The notes under the pieces: model-generated
Database searches by the model: none
What the model saw: only the letters and a program-made list of their open reading frames with translations
Told to the model about the DNA's origin: nothing
Part shown: piece after piece, positions 39,636-50,883 of the stretch
Layout of the letters: each line of letters opens with the position of its first letter
Position numbering within the stretch: the first letter of the stretch is position 1
Position numbers and translations under genes: made by a program
NCBI GenBank assembly: GCA_010909165.1
Contig: VJWM01000193.1
Span: forward strand, 310,001 to 374,000
Length of the DNA: 64,000 bases
Direction: 5' to 3'
Source: Anthoceros angustus
Taxonomy: Eukaryota; Streptophyta; Anthocerotopsida; Anthocerotales; Anthocerotaceae

Positions 39636-40055
39636 ATGGACAGAAAGGCTCTCTCCAAGTTCCACAGGAGCTTGAGCCAGGTGGATTTCGTGCTGGACCA
39701 AAACCGTGAGCTTATAGACGAGATCAATCGTAACCACGAGGCAAATATCCCTGAGAGCTTCACTCGCAACGTGTCACTGATCACGGAGCTGAATCAAAAC
39801 ATCAAGAAAGTTGTTGATCTCTACTCAGGCATTTCCAGCTCGTTTGCAAGCACGTTTCAGAGTGTGGCAGGCCCAAGGAGGGGCGAGGGGGACGGGGAAG
39901 GGGAGGGTGATGGGGACGGGGACGAGGAAGAGCAAGAGGAAGCGCCAAGAGAGGATCAAGAGGAAACCTCCACCTACACGGTCCCGGTCGGGTCTTCCCT
40001 ACCAGAAGAATCCAGAGGTAGCAGTGATAGCTCGAAGAGGAAGCGTCTCTCGTGA
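39636..40055 (+). CDS. ELF4-like protein (EARLY FLOWERING 4 family)
   Basis: Intronless, 139 residues from the ATG at 39,636, which has a strong context (GCGCCATGG). The frame is open back to an ATG at 39,501 (184 residues). The ELF4 domain covers residues ~10-75: LSQVDFVLDQNRELIDEINR, NHEANIPESFTRNVSLITEL, NQNIKKVVDLYSGISSSF, matching the family pattern VLDxNRxLIxxxNxNHxSxxPxxxxxNVxLIxELNxNIxKVVxLYxxxSxxF. ELF4 joins ELF3 and LUX in the evening complex of the circadian clock in the nucleus. An acidic Gly/Asp/Glu run and a basic end (SSKRKRLS, a possible nuclear signal) follow the domain. The family is usually intronless. Confidence 0.9.
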   Translation: MDRKALSKFHRSLSQVDFVLDQNRELIDEINRNHEANIPESFTRNVSLITELNQNIKKVVDLYSGISSSFASTFQSVAGPRRGEGDGEGEGDGDGDEEEQEEAPREDQEETSTYTVPVGSSLPEESRGSSDSSKRKRLS

Positions 40056-41268
40056 TCTCTGCAGCTGGGAGAGTGTGCGGCTCCTGTTGCCTGTCTCCTT
40101 GTACAGTGATGAGACTGAGAGTTTGCGCCTCCTACTGTCAGTCGCCGAAAGATTCCTTGTACAGTGAGACCTCTCCGTGAGCGGAGTCCCGAAGAAGTAC
40201 CGTGAGAAGCAGCATTCGCTTGTGGCATGCTCCAGCAAGATTCTGTAGTTCCATTCTCGCAAGGTTCGGCTTCTCCTGTGACCCCGTCCACTCTGTTGCA
40301 TCCTGCTGTGTTCTGCTATGCTGTTCTCAATCATTTTCTGATTATCTCCTTACCGCTGGTTCACGTCTCAAAGATGTAGGCTTTGTAGGTCTATCAGATC
40401 TCTCTCGATGACATCCAATTGCAGCAATAGAAAGGCAATGTGGCGGACAGAATTCCCAAGGCTGAGTGTCTGATGAGAGCTTTCGCGTGGTGTAGCCAGC
40501 CAGGTGACAGCTTCTTCAATCTTGTTTATAGGACCTGGTATTGAGGACGTCTGCAAAGCAACAAAGCGCAATCACACAGCTTCATCTTCCTGGGCCTTGG
40601 ATGATCAGTAGAGAGGCATTATTAGCATGCAATTACAGAGCTAAGAGAATGCAAGCGAGCGGAGTTGCGGCAGCTCGAGGGTGAGATGTGAGATCGAGAA
40701 CTGAGCCCTAAGAAACGTTTCATTGTTGTGGTCATGAGTTCCGTGCCGCGACTGGACGTCGGTTTGAAACGCAAGGCGGGGCCTCCACGAATCACGCCTC
40801 TTCCGTCCCCTCCTGCTTTCCTCTCACCAACGCTAGGCACGAAGCATGGAACTTCTTTGGGATCGAGGGGGGGTGCCTGCCGAGGTAAGGTGAACAGACT
40901 TGATTCCCGCGTCTGGATCTGTGCGTCGTGGCGGCAGTGGCAAATTGGTCTTGTGGTCGGGTTGTTGACGGCCACTTGATGGAAGACTTGTTCAGCACAG
41001 CGGGTTGCAGATGCAGATGAGGCTTTTGTAGGTCATGCATGGAGGTGGAGGTCTTGGTGCTGATCCATCCGAATAGTTACGCCCTTTTAGGTCTCAATTT
41101 AGGCTCCAGGTTATGCTGCCGAACCCCGTATCTGCTGCGGGATCAGGAGGGGGAGATCTGTGGATTTGGCAACAGATCGTAGCTTCGGGGGCGGCATTTG
41201 CTCCTTCCAGACCGACGAAGGTGTCAGGGTGTGATTTGCGCTAGAAATGGTGATGGTCGTGTAGCACA
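40056..41268. other. Intergenic region and long 5' leader of the bZIP gene
   Basis: About 1.2 kb with no domain I recognise on either strand. The open frames at 40,622-41,040 look like chance frames. The region is likely the promoter and leader of the bZIP gene, which starts with a typical ATG context (CACAATGTCG). Confidence 0.5.
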
Positions 41269-44200
41269 ATGTCGGAGGGTGGCGAGGGCCGTGCGTCCAA
41301 CGAGGCCTCGTCGTTCGCTATGGACCAGAGCGTTGATTTGCTGGCCTCGATAGGTGAGGCCTGTGACTTGGAATGTCATCTCGATCTGGCGGACATCGGC
41401 GAGGATTGGGTGTCGCTCATGATGCTGGATGCCGGATCTGACTCAATCCCTGTTTCAGGAGACATTTCGTTCTCGGATATCTCTTGCACGGAGGTTGGGC
41501 CGAGTAATTGCTCAAGAGAGCAGGTGCACGATGGTTCAGGGTCGGACTCAGGCAGTCAGAGCCTATTCCCAGCCGATACGCTCTGGGATGGCATCGAGTC
41601 TGGCGGCACTTCTGCAACCAGCTCCCTCTTTATGTCTAAGGATGGCTCCGATTCCGATCTGGTTTTTGACACTTCAAGCAACCAGTTGTTTGCTCATCTG
41701 CAGAGCAATTTCCCACACATCTCGTTGAGGAATTCCCCGGTCACAGGCTCTCCATTTAGTCACATGTCTTTCTCCTCTCCTGAGGATGCCTCTAGTTGGC
41801 CCTCACCTCACTCGTCATTCATGGAAACGGAAGGCAGCAGCGGGTTCCTGATTGATGCCGATCTTGCTCTGGAGTGCCTGACAGACCAAGTGGTAGGCTT
41901 TCCCGGATCAGACTTGCCGAATCGTTCTGCTGAGGTCGTGCATTTTGCAGACACCTGTGCTGCCGATGGTGTTAAAAACCAGATTTGTGAAGCAAATTCT
42001 GGCCAGGGAATCACTCCTTCTGGTTCTCAGCTTGTGGTGTTATCATCACAATCAAATTCTGCTACTTCCTCATCAGGCTCCGCGGGCGGCCGTGTTGACA
42101 AAGGCTCTCCACGATGTGGGTCTATCGATGTATTGCGACCTGGCGAGGACCACGACGAGAGCCCTATATCGTCTATGAATCCTATCTCATCAGGAAAGAC
42201 TGGGGACAGGCATTGCACCAGGCTAGAGGGACGCGTGGATCAGCCGGACACCAGAGAAGAAAATATGCGTGATGGCAATGGGGAGGCGCCTAGGACGCGA
42301 AGATATGAGATGGGGGTTGTGTCTTCAGACGAAAGGCTAGGGGAATCCTATCGTGACAGGCCCAAGGTAAGGACTAAATCTGCAAGGAAGACTGAAATGA
42401 ATCGGATTTCCTGTGAGGGGGTTCTCCTGGCCCTGAAGTGATGCTTGACATCTGACCATGACCTGTGTGTTTTGTAGGGCGATAATGGAAACGTCCCTGA
42501 CATCAAGTGTGAGAAGGAGCTGGAGAACGACTTGGTTCACGTGGAAGCCTCTGACGACAGCTCTCCGATTGTTCCCTCACGATGGAAGTACACATCCAAG
42601 AGTGCTCTGAGTGCTGAAGAAAAAGAACAGACATCAAAGGGTACAAAGCGAAAAGGAGAAGATAGATCTCTACCGAGGCCAAGTGGGTCCGCATGCTCTG
42701 ATGGTCAGCATAGTGACGTGAGTGATGGAGACAAGAAAGACACTGCAGGAGATGCAGGAGACGCAGGAGAAGAAGACGATGAGAAGAGGAAGGCTCGGCT
42801 AATGAGAAATCGTGAGAGTGCGCAGCAATCTAGGCAAAGAAAGAAGATTTATGTGGATGAATTGGAGCAGAAGCTTAGGACTATGGCTGCCACGATTGCA
42901 GAGCTCAATGCCACCATCAATCATCTCACTGCAGAGAATGTGAACCTCAGGAGGCAGCTGGGCTATCTATTCCAGCCCAATCCTGCGTTAGCTGGGAGAC
43001 CTCCTGTGATGGCTCCACCATTGGTTCCTCTACCTCCTTATCCTGGCATGTATGGCATGCGACCAATGATCCCGGGTGTCCCTGCCCCACCAATACCAAT
43101 ACCAAGGCTGAAACCACAGTCTTCAGTGTCCAAAACCACGAAGAAAGCAGCAAAGGCACCAGCAGCTGGTGAGGATGTGGGCAGCAATAAGAAGAGGAGG
43201 AGGAAAGCTGCCAAGGCAGCATCCGTTGGTATTCTGGGTCTTTTCTGCTTCATTATGGTAATTGGCCCATATAGCTGGGGCCAATCTGAGCTTGAAAGCA
43301 GCCGGAGGTTGGAACACAGCAACATGGCCAGGGTCGGCAGAGTGCTGAACAGTTGGGAGGATGAGCATGAGCCGAGGGGTTATTGGCTTCCGGTCATGTC
43401 AAGTTGGTCCAGGTCTTTCAGGTGGTCAACAAGACAATATGATACAGATCCAAGCGTTGAGTCCCTGCATGAACGAAGAAGCCCTTACAGATCTAGGGAT
43501 CTCTCCTTTTCCAAACAAGTGAATAGGGAGAGCATCAAGAGAGTGATGAGAAATGCTACTAACATAAGCGGGAGGGCCACTTCTAGGCAGGTGAAAGCCC
43601 GCAGGAGAGAAAATGATGGAGAAAGTCCAGTTGGCACTGGCAGTAAACAAAAAGCAGAAGTAAATTCATCTGCAGTTTTCATAGGTGGGATGCTGTTTGC
43701 AAATGCAAGTGAGCCCTTTCCAGCATCCTTATCAGTTCCACGCAATAACCAGCTTGTGACGATAGAAGGTAGTCTCATCATCCAAGCAATCATAGCTGGG
43801 GATCAAGCTGCTGCTATGAGACATTCTAATCCAAGGAACATGAAGGAAGGGAAGGACAGCAGTGGCAAAGTCTTGCAAGGTGCACCAAAGCATCTTCTGG
43901 AAGGACAAGAGGAACAAGGACTAGCGCTTGAAGGTACTAGTCGGCAGGTTCTTCAGGAGGTATCCCCCAAGTTATCTGGTGAACAGGGAAGTGGAGCACC
44001 TGACAAGGGGTTGGTGAGAGCGTCTGCTGTAAAACCACAGGCTCTCTCGGCGAAGCAAGAGGCGACATACACCAGTAAGTTGTCTCCTGCAATCAAATCA
44101 GGATATCATTTTTCTCAGCTGATTATGGATGATGTCACAGGTGCATCTCTGCCTCCTGGTTCATGAAGCATTAGGCATAGTCGTTGTGGTCGTCGTGTTA

Positions 44201-44744
44201 GGTGTCATGTCCACTGTCAAGGGTAGTATCAGATGCATCTCATTTTCTAGAGATCAAAATTTATTTGGAAAGCTGACGGTTGGGCGTGTTCATTGCAGGT
44301 CTAGGGTTAAGTACTGGCATCTGCACTGAAGTATTCCAGTTTGATGCAACTCCTGTTGTAGGTCATGTTGCAAGACCGCGCGCTGCAAGATCGGACGCTA
44401 CACAGAACAGTACCGACAACAAAGATCAGAGCCGCAATCGTCGGGGCAGAAGAGATCCTTTTGCCATCCCCCTGCCACCTGCCCAAACCCAGGCCTCTGA
44501 GTTGAGAAATAAGACGCATGACCGGACGATCTCTGGAGACGAGGGGTTCAAGGGAAAATCTTCGATGGTGGTTTCCGTCTTCACTGCTCTCCAAGATCTG
44601 AAAGACGAGGAGAGGACAGTGGCGAATGGGGCTAAAGGGGGCACAAAGATCTTTGTTGTCATCCTTGTTGATGGTGTGAAGTACGTGACTTACTCCTGTC
44701 CACTGCCTCCGAGCAAGTCCCATCCGCAGGTTGTGGCTGGGTAG
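41269..44744 (+). CDS. Membrane-tethered bZIP transcription factor, bZIP17/28/49 type
   Basis: Three exons (41,269-42,366; 42,478-44,140; 44,299-44,744) join in frame to 1068 residues, longer than Arabidopsis bZIP17/28 (~700). In the family, stress moves the protein from ER to Golgi, where S1P and S2P release the N-terminal part to activate chaperone genes. Residues 1-470 are an acidic, Ser-rich activation region. The bZIP follows (RLMRNRESAQQSRQRKKIYV, then ELEQKLRTMAATIAELNATI and ENVNLRRQLGYLF). A Pro-rich linker and basic KKRRRKAAKAAS lead to one membrane span (VGILGLFCFIMVIGPYSW). Just lumenal are SSRRLEHS and RVGRVLNS, candidate S1P sites. The C-terminus ends with IFVVILVDGVKYVTYSCPLP, a strongly conserved lumenal signature. 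Confidence 0.93.
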
Positions 44745-45560
44745 CAAGCATCTTGGTGAGCAGACAGGTTGTCGGTGCCAAATCTGCCTTGGGGCTGTGC
44801 TGTGGCTATGGGGGAATTGCTGGCGAGTTCGTGGCAGTGCTCGTATCATGTAAGTCTCTTTCCGGGGGTTTTTTTCTGTCACGGTGTTTGACACCTTGGC
44901 AGCTAAGTTTCTGTGCTAGCATAACTTTGAGAAGCTGAAGCAGAACCAGCTTCCTTCGTGATGGGGGTCACTGATAACGGGCTTGTGTTGTGTGCTTGCA
45001 GGGTCCATTACAACCCTCTAGATTCTATTGTACAGAAAGCTCAGTTTAGCACATGTGGCTAGCTGCAACGGCCCTCTCAAATGCGGGACTGTGCATAGAG
45101 CTGGTCGCAGGCCAAACCTCTTAATATTTGATACAGAGAGCCGTGTCCTAGCATGTATTCGATGCAGAGAGTCGTGTCCTATCGCAACGGAAGATCTGCA
45201 GTACTTTTCGGTTGGCCTGCTTGCATTTCGGTTGGCCGGCTTGCGTGTCGGTGGAGAGTGAGAGTCTTGCATTCCGTGCCACTGCTGGAATAGTCATTTC
45301 CTCGACAGCTTCCATCGCATGACTCGGTCTTGCGTCCCACGAGGCCCGGTCAGTCGAATTGGGAGCCCACATGATTTTGACCCCCCAGCTGACCAAACTG
45401 TATTGTTCTGGGTGATGATCGCGGCAAGCCCGCCGTCCCCACGGTAGTTATACATACACATACGTACATATGTGTGATTGCTATAACCCGGTAAATAAAA
45501 TGACCTTAGAAAATATAAAGAGTGAGAGCAATGGATTCTCATAGAATTACCCTGTCCATG
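44745..45560. other. Region 3' of the bZIP gene
   Basis: No coding domain seen. GAGAGCCGTGTCCTAGCATG and GAGAGTCGTGTCCTATCG form an imperfect ~32-bp tandem pair at 45,137-45,185, and TTTCGGTTGGCC repeats at 45,207-45,238. Otherwise it looks unique. Confidence 0.45.
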
Positions 45561-45752
45561 TAGGTAGACCATATAACGCCGTGATTAAGCATCCTGAGCT
45601 TAGATCGGTACTTAGATGGGGTGCCTAAAGGGAGTGGATGCCCTTGGTGCAAGTAGCTTAGGCACACCATGGTACAAGTTGTCAAGTACCAAGTCCCATG
45701 ACGGAAATCCGTCCTTAGTGGACTCAAATAAAATTCTTCTTCTTCTTCTTCT
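45553..45752 (+). mobile_element. Putative 5S rRNA-derived SINE with (TTC)n tail
   Basis: The 5' part follows the 5S rRNA internal promoter in order: GATTAAGCATCCTGAG (5S box A, AGTTAAGCGTGCTTGG), ATCGGTACT (intermediate element, GTAGTACT), TAGATGGGGTGCC (box C, GGATGGGTGACC), then GGGAGTGGATGCCC and GGTGCAAGTAG, like the 5S 3' stem. A non-5S body follows, then TCAAATAAAATTC and (TTC)5-6, a microsatellite tail as at the 3' end of SINEs. About 200 bp in all. Clear target duplications were not found. The 5S resemblance is read by eye against remembered 5S sequences. Confidence 0.5.
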
Positions 45753-45862
45753 GCCCGAGCTTGAAATATAGCTGCAAATATAATTCTTTGATTTTAGGGA
45801 TTATGTATTAGTACAAATCTACTAACATAAATAAAGTTGTTGTTGTTGTTGTGGTGCAGTCC
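45753..45862 (+). repeat. Possible non-LTR 3' end with (GTT)n tail
   Basis: ATAAATAAAG followed by five GTT repeats (about 45,826-45,851) resembles the 3' microsatellite tails of RTE-type LINEs or SINEs. Only ~100 bp precede it and no coding part is present, so it may be a truncated copy or a plain microsatellite. Confidence 0.3.
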
Positions 45863-46490
45863 TGGTGCATCTGACTTTTTCTTTCATGAGAAGTAATTAA
45901 TTGCTCACGCCACCATTTGCTCTCACCATATGTTGGATATGATCACATGCATAGCAAAGGCAAGCACTTACCTGTATATCATGCTCTATCTTCTCTAAAA
46001 ATCTTTCTACTATCATGGGCTTATAAATGGTCTTCTTGAATTAGTTTTAAAAAATCTTCATCCAAATGCGTACCTCCACGGTCATGTCTCCAATCAGGGA
46101 AGCCCAGTAAATTCTCAATTGGCTTAGCGATGTCTACAAATTGGTAATATGGATCCACGCGCATGTTTACATATCTACATGTGTATTCCGTGGGTTAGAG
46201 GCTATTTTGCCTTACAAAGCAATGGGGCCTGCCATCAATGCCTCTGTTGTCTCATAGCTTCGCACGGAATGCGATGCTGGTGCGTGCGACATCAACTTGT
46301 CTATGGTGTGGATCGTGATGCTGGTGTGGTTGTGCGATCCACTGCAATGCCAAAGTGTCGAAATGTGTGGCCGCTCCAACAGCAAAATGCCGGCCACGGG
46401 GTGCACTGCGAGGCTGTGGTGGCAATGATGTGTTCCTTCCGCTGAATAAGGGTCTCATTTTCCTAGCATCCTGCTGCATACAAGTGGCCT
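45863..46490. other. Intergenic, no gene seen
   Basis: No domain, repeat or RNA gene that I can support. Frames on both strands are short and lack protein-like composition. Confidence 0.5.
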
Positions 46491-46493
46491 TTC

Positions 46494-46730
46494 ATGGCGA
46501 TTATAATGGATCAGCCTGTTTCGGGATTACAGTATTTGGTCGATGAGCTTACAAAGGACAACCTGGTGCATTTCAGCAATGTTCCTTTGCTTGTGCAGGT
46601 GGTTGGGTATAAGAAGGGTGTGTCGAAGTTGTATCACGATTGTTTGATTTGTAGCACTGCCATTCGAAGGGATAGAGTGTGCAAAAAATGTGGGCACGAG
46701 GATGCTGGCCAGAGCCTACCTCCCTTGAGG
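46494..46730 (+). pseudogene. Coding-like fragment with CxxC-CxxC pattern, unassigned
   Basis: The frame reads LVDELTKDNLVHFSNVPLLV, QVVGYKKGVSKLYHDC and LICSTAIRRDRVCKKCG. The spacing C-x2-C-x9-C-x2-C suggests a zinc ribbon. The LVQVVGYKKG part recalls the OB-fold start of replication protein A (PVLQVVxxKK), which would suit an RPA or Helitron-encoded RPA relic, but this is weak. The remainder of the frame (to 46,949) overlaps the antisense MULE relic and is not credible. Confidence 0.3.
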
Positions 46731-46884
46731 CCTGCTGCCGTTCTTCAAGGCTCCCTCGGACCTTACCCACATCGGAGTTATCACCACTCCTACGCAGCTT
46801 GGCTGGATAAGCCTTATTATCCACGCATATCCCTTATTTCTCACACAAATCCTCAAAAAAAAATGAAAAACCCCCTTACTAATC

Positions 46885-48092
46885 GATCCGATGGGGAGTC
46901 AAATCATCTGTCCCTTGTCCACACCGCCTACCTGTCAACCTCTTCTTAGTCAAAAGACATCTAAACTTCAAATGCTTGTGGTAAGCCTCAATGCTGCTAT
47001 CGCAATTTGGCCAGCCTGTGGAACTTCCCTAGTTGCTTTAATCCACAATACCATGTTATGGCACCATTGCCATTTGAAACATGCAATAAAAGCAGGCTTA
47101 GTAGTTCCATATATAGTATAAAACAAATTGAGGTCTCAAGGGCTTTAGCTACATCACTTTCTCATTCATCCATGTACACAATCTTGCCTAATGTACTCAT
47201 CAAGTCTCCTTTGGTGGCCTTGGTCTTCACTTTCTTCAATAACTATCGTAGAAAAATACGCCTAACATGACACAAACATAAGAATACGACTGTACCTTTG
47301 CCGAATACTTGTTGTATGACATTGATTTTGGCTGCAATCATCAACTAAGAAGGCATTCGAGTTCCAAGCACTGTTGGACTTCTCAATGACTTGTTTCATA
47401 GCCGGCAACCACCCACCAATATTATCCACAGCCGTTGTCAGATATGATCCACGTTACAAGTATCTCATTCATATGATCATCAAATACTAACAATGTGAAT
47501 AGTTGAAACTTCCACTTATTAGTCTCGAAAGTGGCATCCAGGGACACAATCGAGTTGTGTCCCCACTGAAAAATAGCAAAGTGTTGAAATGTAGTTTGGA
47601 CACCTAATACAAAATGAAACACCTTTGATGGCTTACGAGATGAAGAAAAAAAACGTCGCTATTGTGAAGATCCACTCATATTTTCACTCTTTTCTCGTCG
47701 ATATTATGAAGTCTCCAAGTACTACAATCTAGCTCTGCCTGCATGTTTCTGACATCCTTGGGCAATAAAAAATCATCACCAACCAACTACACGTTAGGGA
47801 GATCTTTTTTCCGCTAATAGACATCTATCTCATGGTTACACATAATCTAGTAATTATTGACTTTACACAATAACTTATGTTTAACGCACTCCCGCTTAGC
47901 TGCGGATAAACTTGGTGCCAATGTGATATTAGGAGGGGCATCGCATGCCAACAAACCATGGCAAAAATCATCATTACTATCTACATCATGCCCCTCATGA
48001 AAGCGTATCCCAGCTACTTTGGGCCATAGCAACAACCTGCTAATGAAGAGTAGAAACTTACACCCTCGCTTTCTACTCTCACCCGCTTTCAC
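46885..48092 (-). pseudogene. Mutator-like (FAR1/MuDR-type) transposase relic
   Basis: Read on the minus strand from 48,092: GHDVDSNDDFCHGLLACDAP, then MCNHEIDVY, RKKDLPN and LVGDDFLLPKDVRNMQAELD followed by STWRLHNIDEKRVKI. The catalytic block is IVSLDATFETNKWKFQLFTL then LVFDDHMNEILVTWIISDN (about 47,430-47,560), with DATF holding the first catalytic Asp. The C-terminal half (about 47,270-46,890) keeps GWPNCDSS and AYHKHLKFRCLLTKKRL. At least four in-frame stops and several frameshifts are present. It differs clearly from the MULE transposase at 24.7-27.1 kb, so it represents another subfamily. No terminal inverted repeats were found. Confidence 0.75.
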
Positions 48093-50750
48093 ACGAAATT
48101 TTCTACTCCCTTCCCCTGTCCGCAGATGTTGTGCGACATCAATAAAAGTTTCCTTTCCTTTCAGCTATAGGTCACCCCTCATGTACCCACAAACATATTT
48201 CATTGCGGGCAGTTTTCAAGTGTGCATTGAAGCGCATTTTCAGCTTTGACCAATGCACTGAATTAATGATGTCGGATTGAAATTGTCACTATGCAAGTGT
48301 TAATTGATGATGAATTGAATTGATGTCGAACATGGCTAATCAGTGCCCGTTGTCCATCCAACATCCGATTGTGGGCACTTTAGCAAAGAGGACCGTTTTT
48401 AGATAGAAGCTAAACATACAGTTCAAACTGTTGCCACCAATGTGAAATTAGCTTATATTCCTTGGGAAATATGATTTTCTTGCAGGTGAAGCATCAAATT
48501 CAATGTTTCTGACAAAGCTATTAAAATGGGACATCTAGAATCGAAAAGGAGATAGAAAGAATAAGGTATTTCCCACATCCGCAAATAAATACAAAAAACT
48601 ACAAGTAATAGGGTGTGAAAGCTACATAATATTTTAAATTCATTAAGGGAAGTCGATCCCCCATCCGGACACTGATCCACCCTCTCGGGTTAACTGTGAC
48701 TTCGGATCCGGACGACTGATGGACATTGATGAGACTTATCAGCTGAGCAGGGATGCAAAAGCGGCGAGTGAGGAGTATCTTGCCCATAGTGCCCAGTCCA
48801 TAGCAGTCCTGAGGCAAAAGATTGAGGTGTCCATACATAAATATATGTCTTTGTGGGGCTCGAGGCCCAAGGCTTCCTTTTCTTGGTAGTAAGGTTGGCT
48901 TGTAATGGGGGTTGATATTAGACCATGAGCACACCCATGATCCGCGAGGGATTGTGAGCATCCTGGTTTGCATCATTTTGGTGCGAAAACGAAAAAGGCT
49001 ATGTGAGCCTGTGCCCTGGCAGCCTTGCTATGACGCAACTGGTTAGCATTCTCCTCACGTGGAGCGATACCATTCTTTGGAGAGATATTCACCTTATTCG
49101 TTGCTTCGTGTCTGCAAATCTGTTGCTTACATTAAATTAATGTAAGCAACAGATTCTTGGCCTTGGCCATAAATGCACTCTTGGCCTTGAGCTCATTAAT
49201 GTAGGTCCGTTGCTCTTGAGCTCATATATCCGCCCCGGGCCCATACCCACAATACTCAAGCCGCCTATGTTTCTGGACAATCGTGACCCGAGGCCCGAGG
49301 GCGTTCGTACATCGTACGATCTAGATCCCATATGGTCATCATGCAATTCAAGCCACACCACAACACTGACCGTTTGAGAAACTCTACTTGCCATCTTTAG
49401 TCCTCTGTGTTCACGATTTAGTGAACTCGCGCGGAAGTTGGCCAAAGCCAAATTAGGGCTCATTTTACAACTTAGACTTCGAGGTGTACACACACTGATT
49501 AGTATTTGCTTCAGGTATGACAAGAAGATAGACTTTGCAAAAAGATGACTAGGTGAGTTGCAGCTCTTTCGTAACAACAACTACAGAATCGAGGGACAAC
49601 TTTGGATAGACACCTTGCTTCTTACTGAGCAAAATGTGAGCCAGTCTTTTTGTCGATCATGAAGTTTGTTCAGAATGAATGCAAGGGACTTGTCACTATG
49701 CACTCAGTACAGTGTGAAGTTGCACAACAAAGAAACTCAAAAACATACAATTTAAGCAGGATGTTTAGTTCACACATAGGTCAGCGAGTGACATGACCAA
49801 CTCGAGCGTTGAGAGCAAGAACAATTAGCAAAATGACAGCCATAGTGAAGTCACAAAACAAAACACGACGAGATTGACATGAAAGCATGCCTCCTCTACA
49901 ATTCTCTCCTCTATCATTTTTCTTGTGCATTCTTATACGGTCGGCCCCCCCTAATTGGGAACTCTATAAATGGGATTCCTCTCTAAATAGGACCTCCCAT
50001 CCTACTCCCTTTAGTTTACAATGTAAAACATGATTGGGACCTTTTGAAACATACATTCATGTTAGTTTCACCTCCCCAAATGAGATTTTCAATTTTTTTA
50101 CTAAAAAAATTAAAAAATAAAGAAAAAAAAAATCGATACTCTTAAGCTAAGCTTTTCCTTTATGATAGGTAGAGGTTTTTTAATGCTGATTACAGAGAGT
50201 GCTAGCTTTCAGGCAACTATATAGAGAAGTGGTAAAAATTATTTTTAGTGAAACCTATCAATCAAAATTTAAATTATCTTTTTAAAGTACTTTTTAATTT
50301 TTTTAATTTTATGATATTATTTTATTATTTTTAAATAGGAAAAATGTAATCGGGATACCTCCCTTAATGGGACCTCTAAAGGCACTCCGAACAAGTCCCG
50401 ATTAGGGGCGTGGACTACATGTAGTATGAAGAAAACAGAATCCAAAGTACAACTTATGGAGCCCCAAGAGTTCGAGACAACGAAGGCCGAGTAATCAAGA
50501 AGTAGGAGTAATCAGGTAATGGGGACAACCCGGGGGCGTGGACGCGAGTGCCGGGAAGCGCCCACATGCCTTGACATGCGTTGGTTGTATGTAACATGGT
50601 GCATGCGGTGGCATGCAAAGCCATATATACCGGGGGCATCGGTGGCGGGCCCCACTGCTTTGGGAGGCGCGTGCGTTTACTTTGTAAGGCAAAATAGCCT
50701 CTAGTGTTGCGTTGAGGCTGGACGATAAAGGGCAGCGCTTTCCCAATTTC
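48093..50750. other. AT-rich intergenic DNA upstream of Sec61-alpha
   Basis: No gene I can support. Minus-strand frames at 48,599-48,976 and 49,137-49,580 are open but show no domain. AT-rich low complexity lies at 50,040-50,350. A 39-bp palindrome is listed separately. TATATATACC-like sequence near 50,630 could be promoter sequence for the next gene. Confidence 0.5.
49117..49155. repeat. 39-bp perfect palindrome (hairpin)
   Basis: Two 19-base arms, AATCTGTTGCTTACATTAA and its exact reverse complement, are separated by a single A (49,136). No rho-independent terminator role applies in a nuclear genome; it is more likely a fold-back or a transposon-end remnant. Confidence 0.85.
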
Positions 50751-50883
50751 TGAGTTTCACGCATGCTCGGGGCCGGCGATAGGGTTTCTTTCTTATAGAC
50801 CGACCCAGCATTCAATCTCACAGGAAAGGGGCCTGACTCTTCATCGCCAGCGGACCGAGCAGTAGGGCGATCCGACAGTCAAG

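Noticed and set aside
45000-46500. Search for tRNA or complete 5S rRNA genes
   Set aside because: The 5S-like stretch at 45,570-45,660 lacks the conserved 5' third and ends in a SINE-like body and TTC tail, so it is not a functional 5S gene. No tRNA cloverleaf was found.
48599-49580. Minus-strand frames of 125 and 147 codons
   Set aside because: No domain or homologous counterpart in the window; they may be chance frames in relic-rich DNA.
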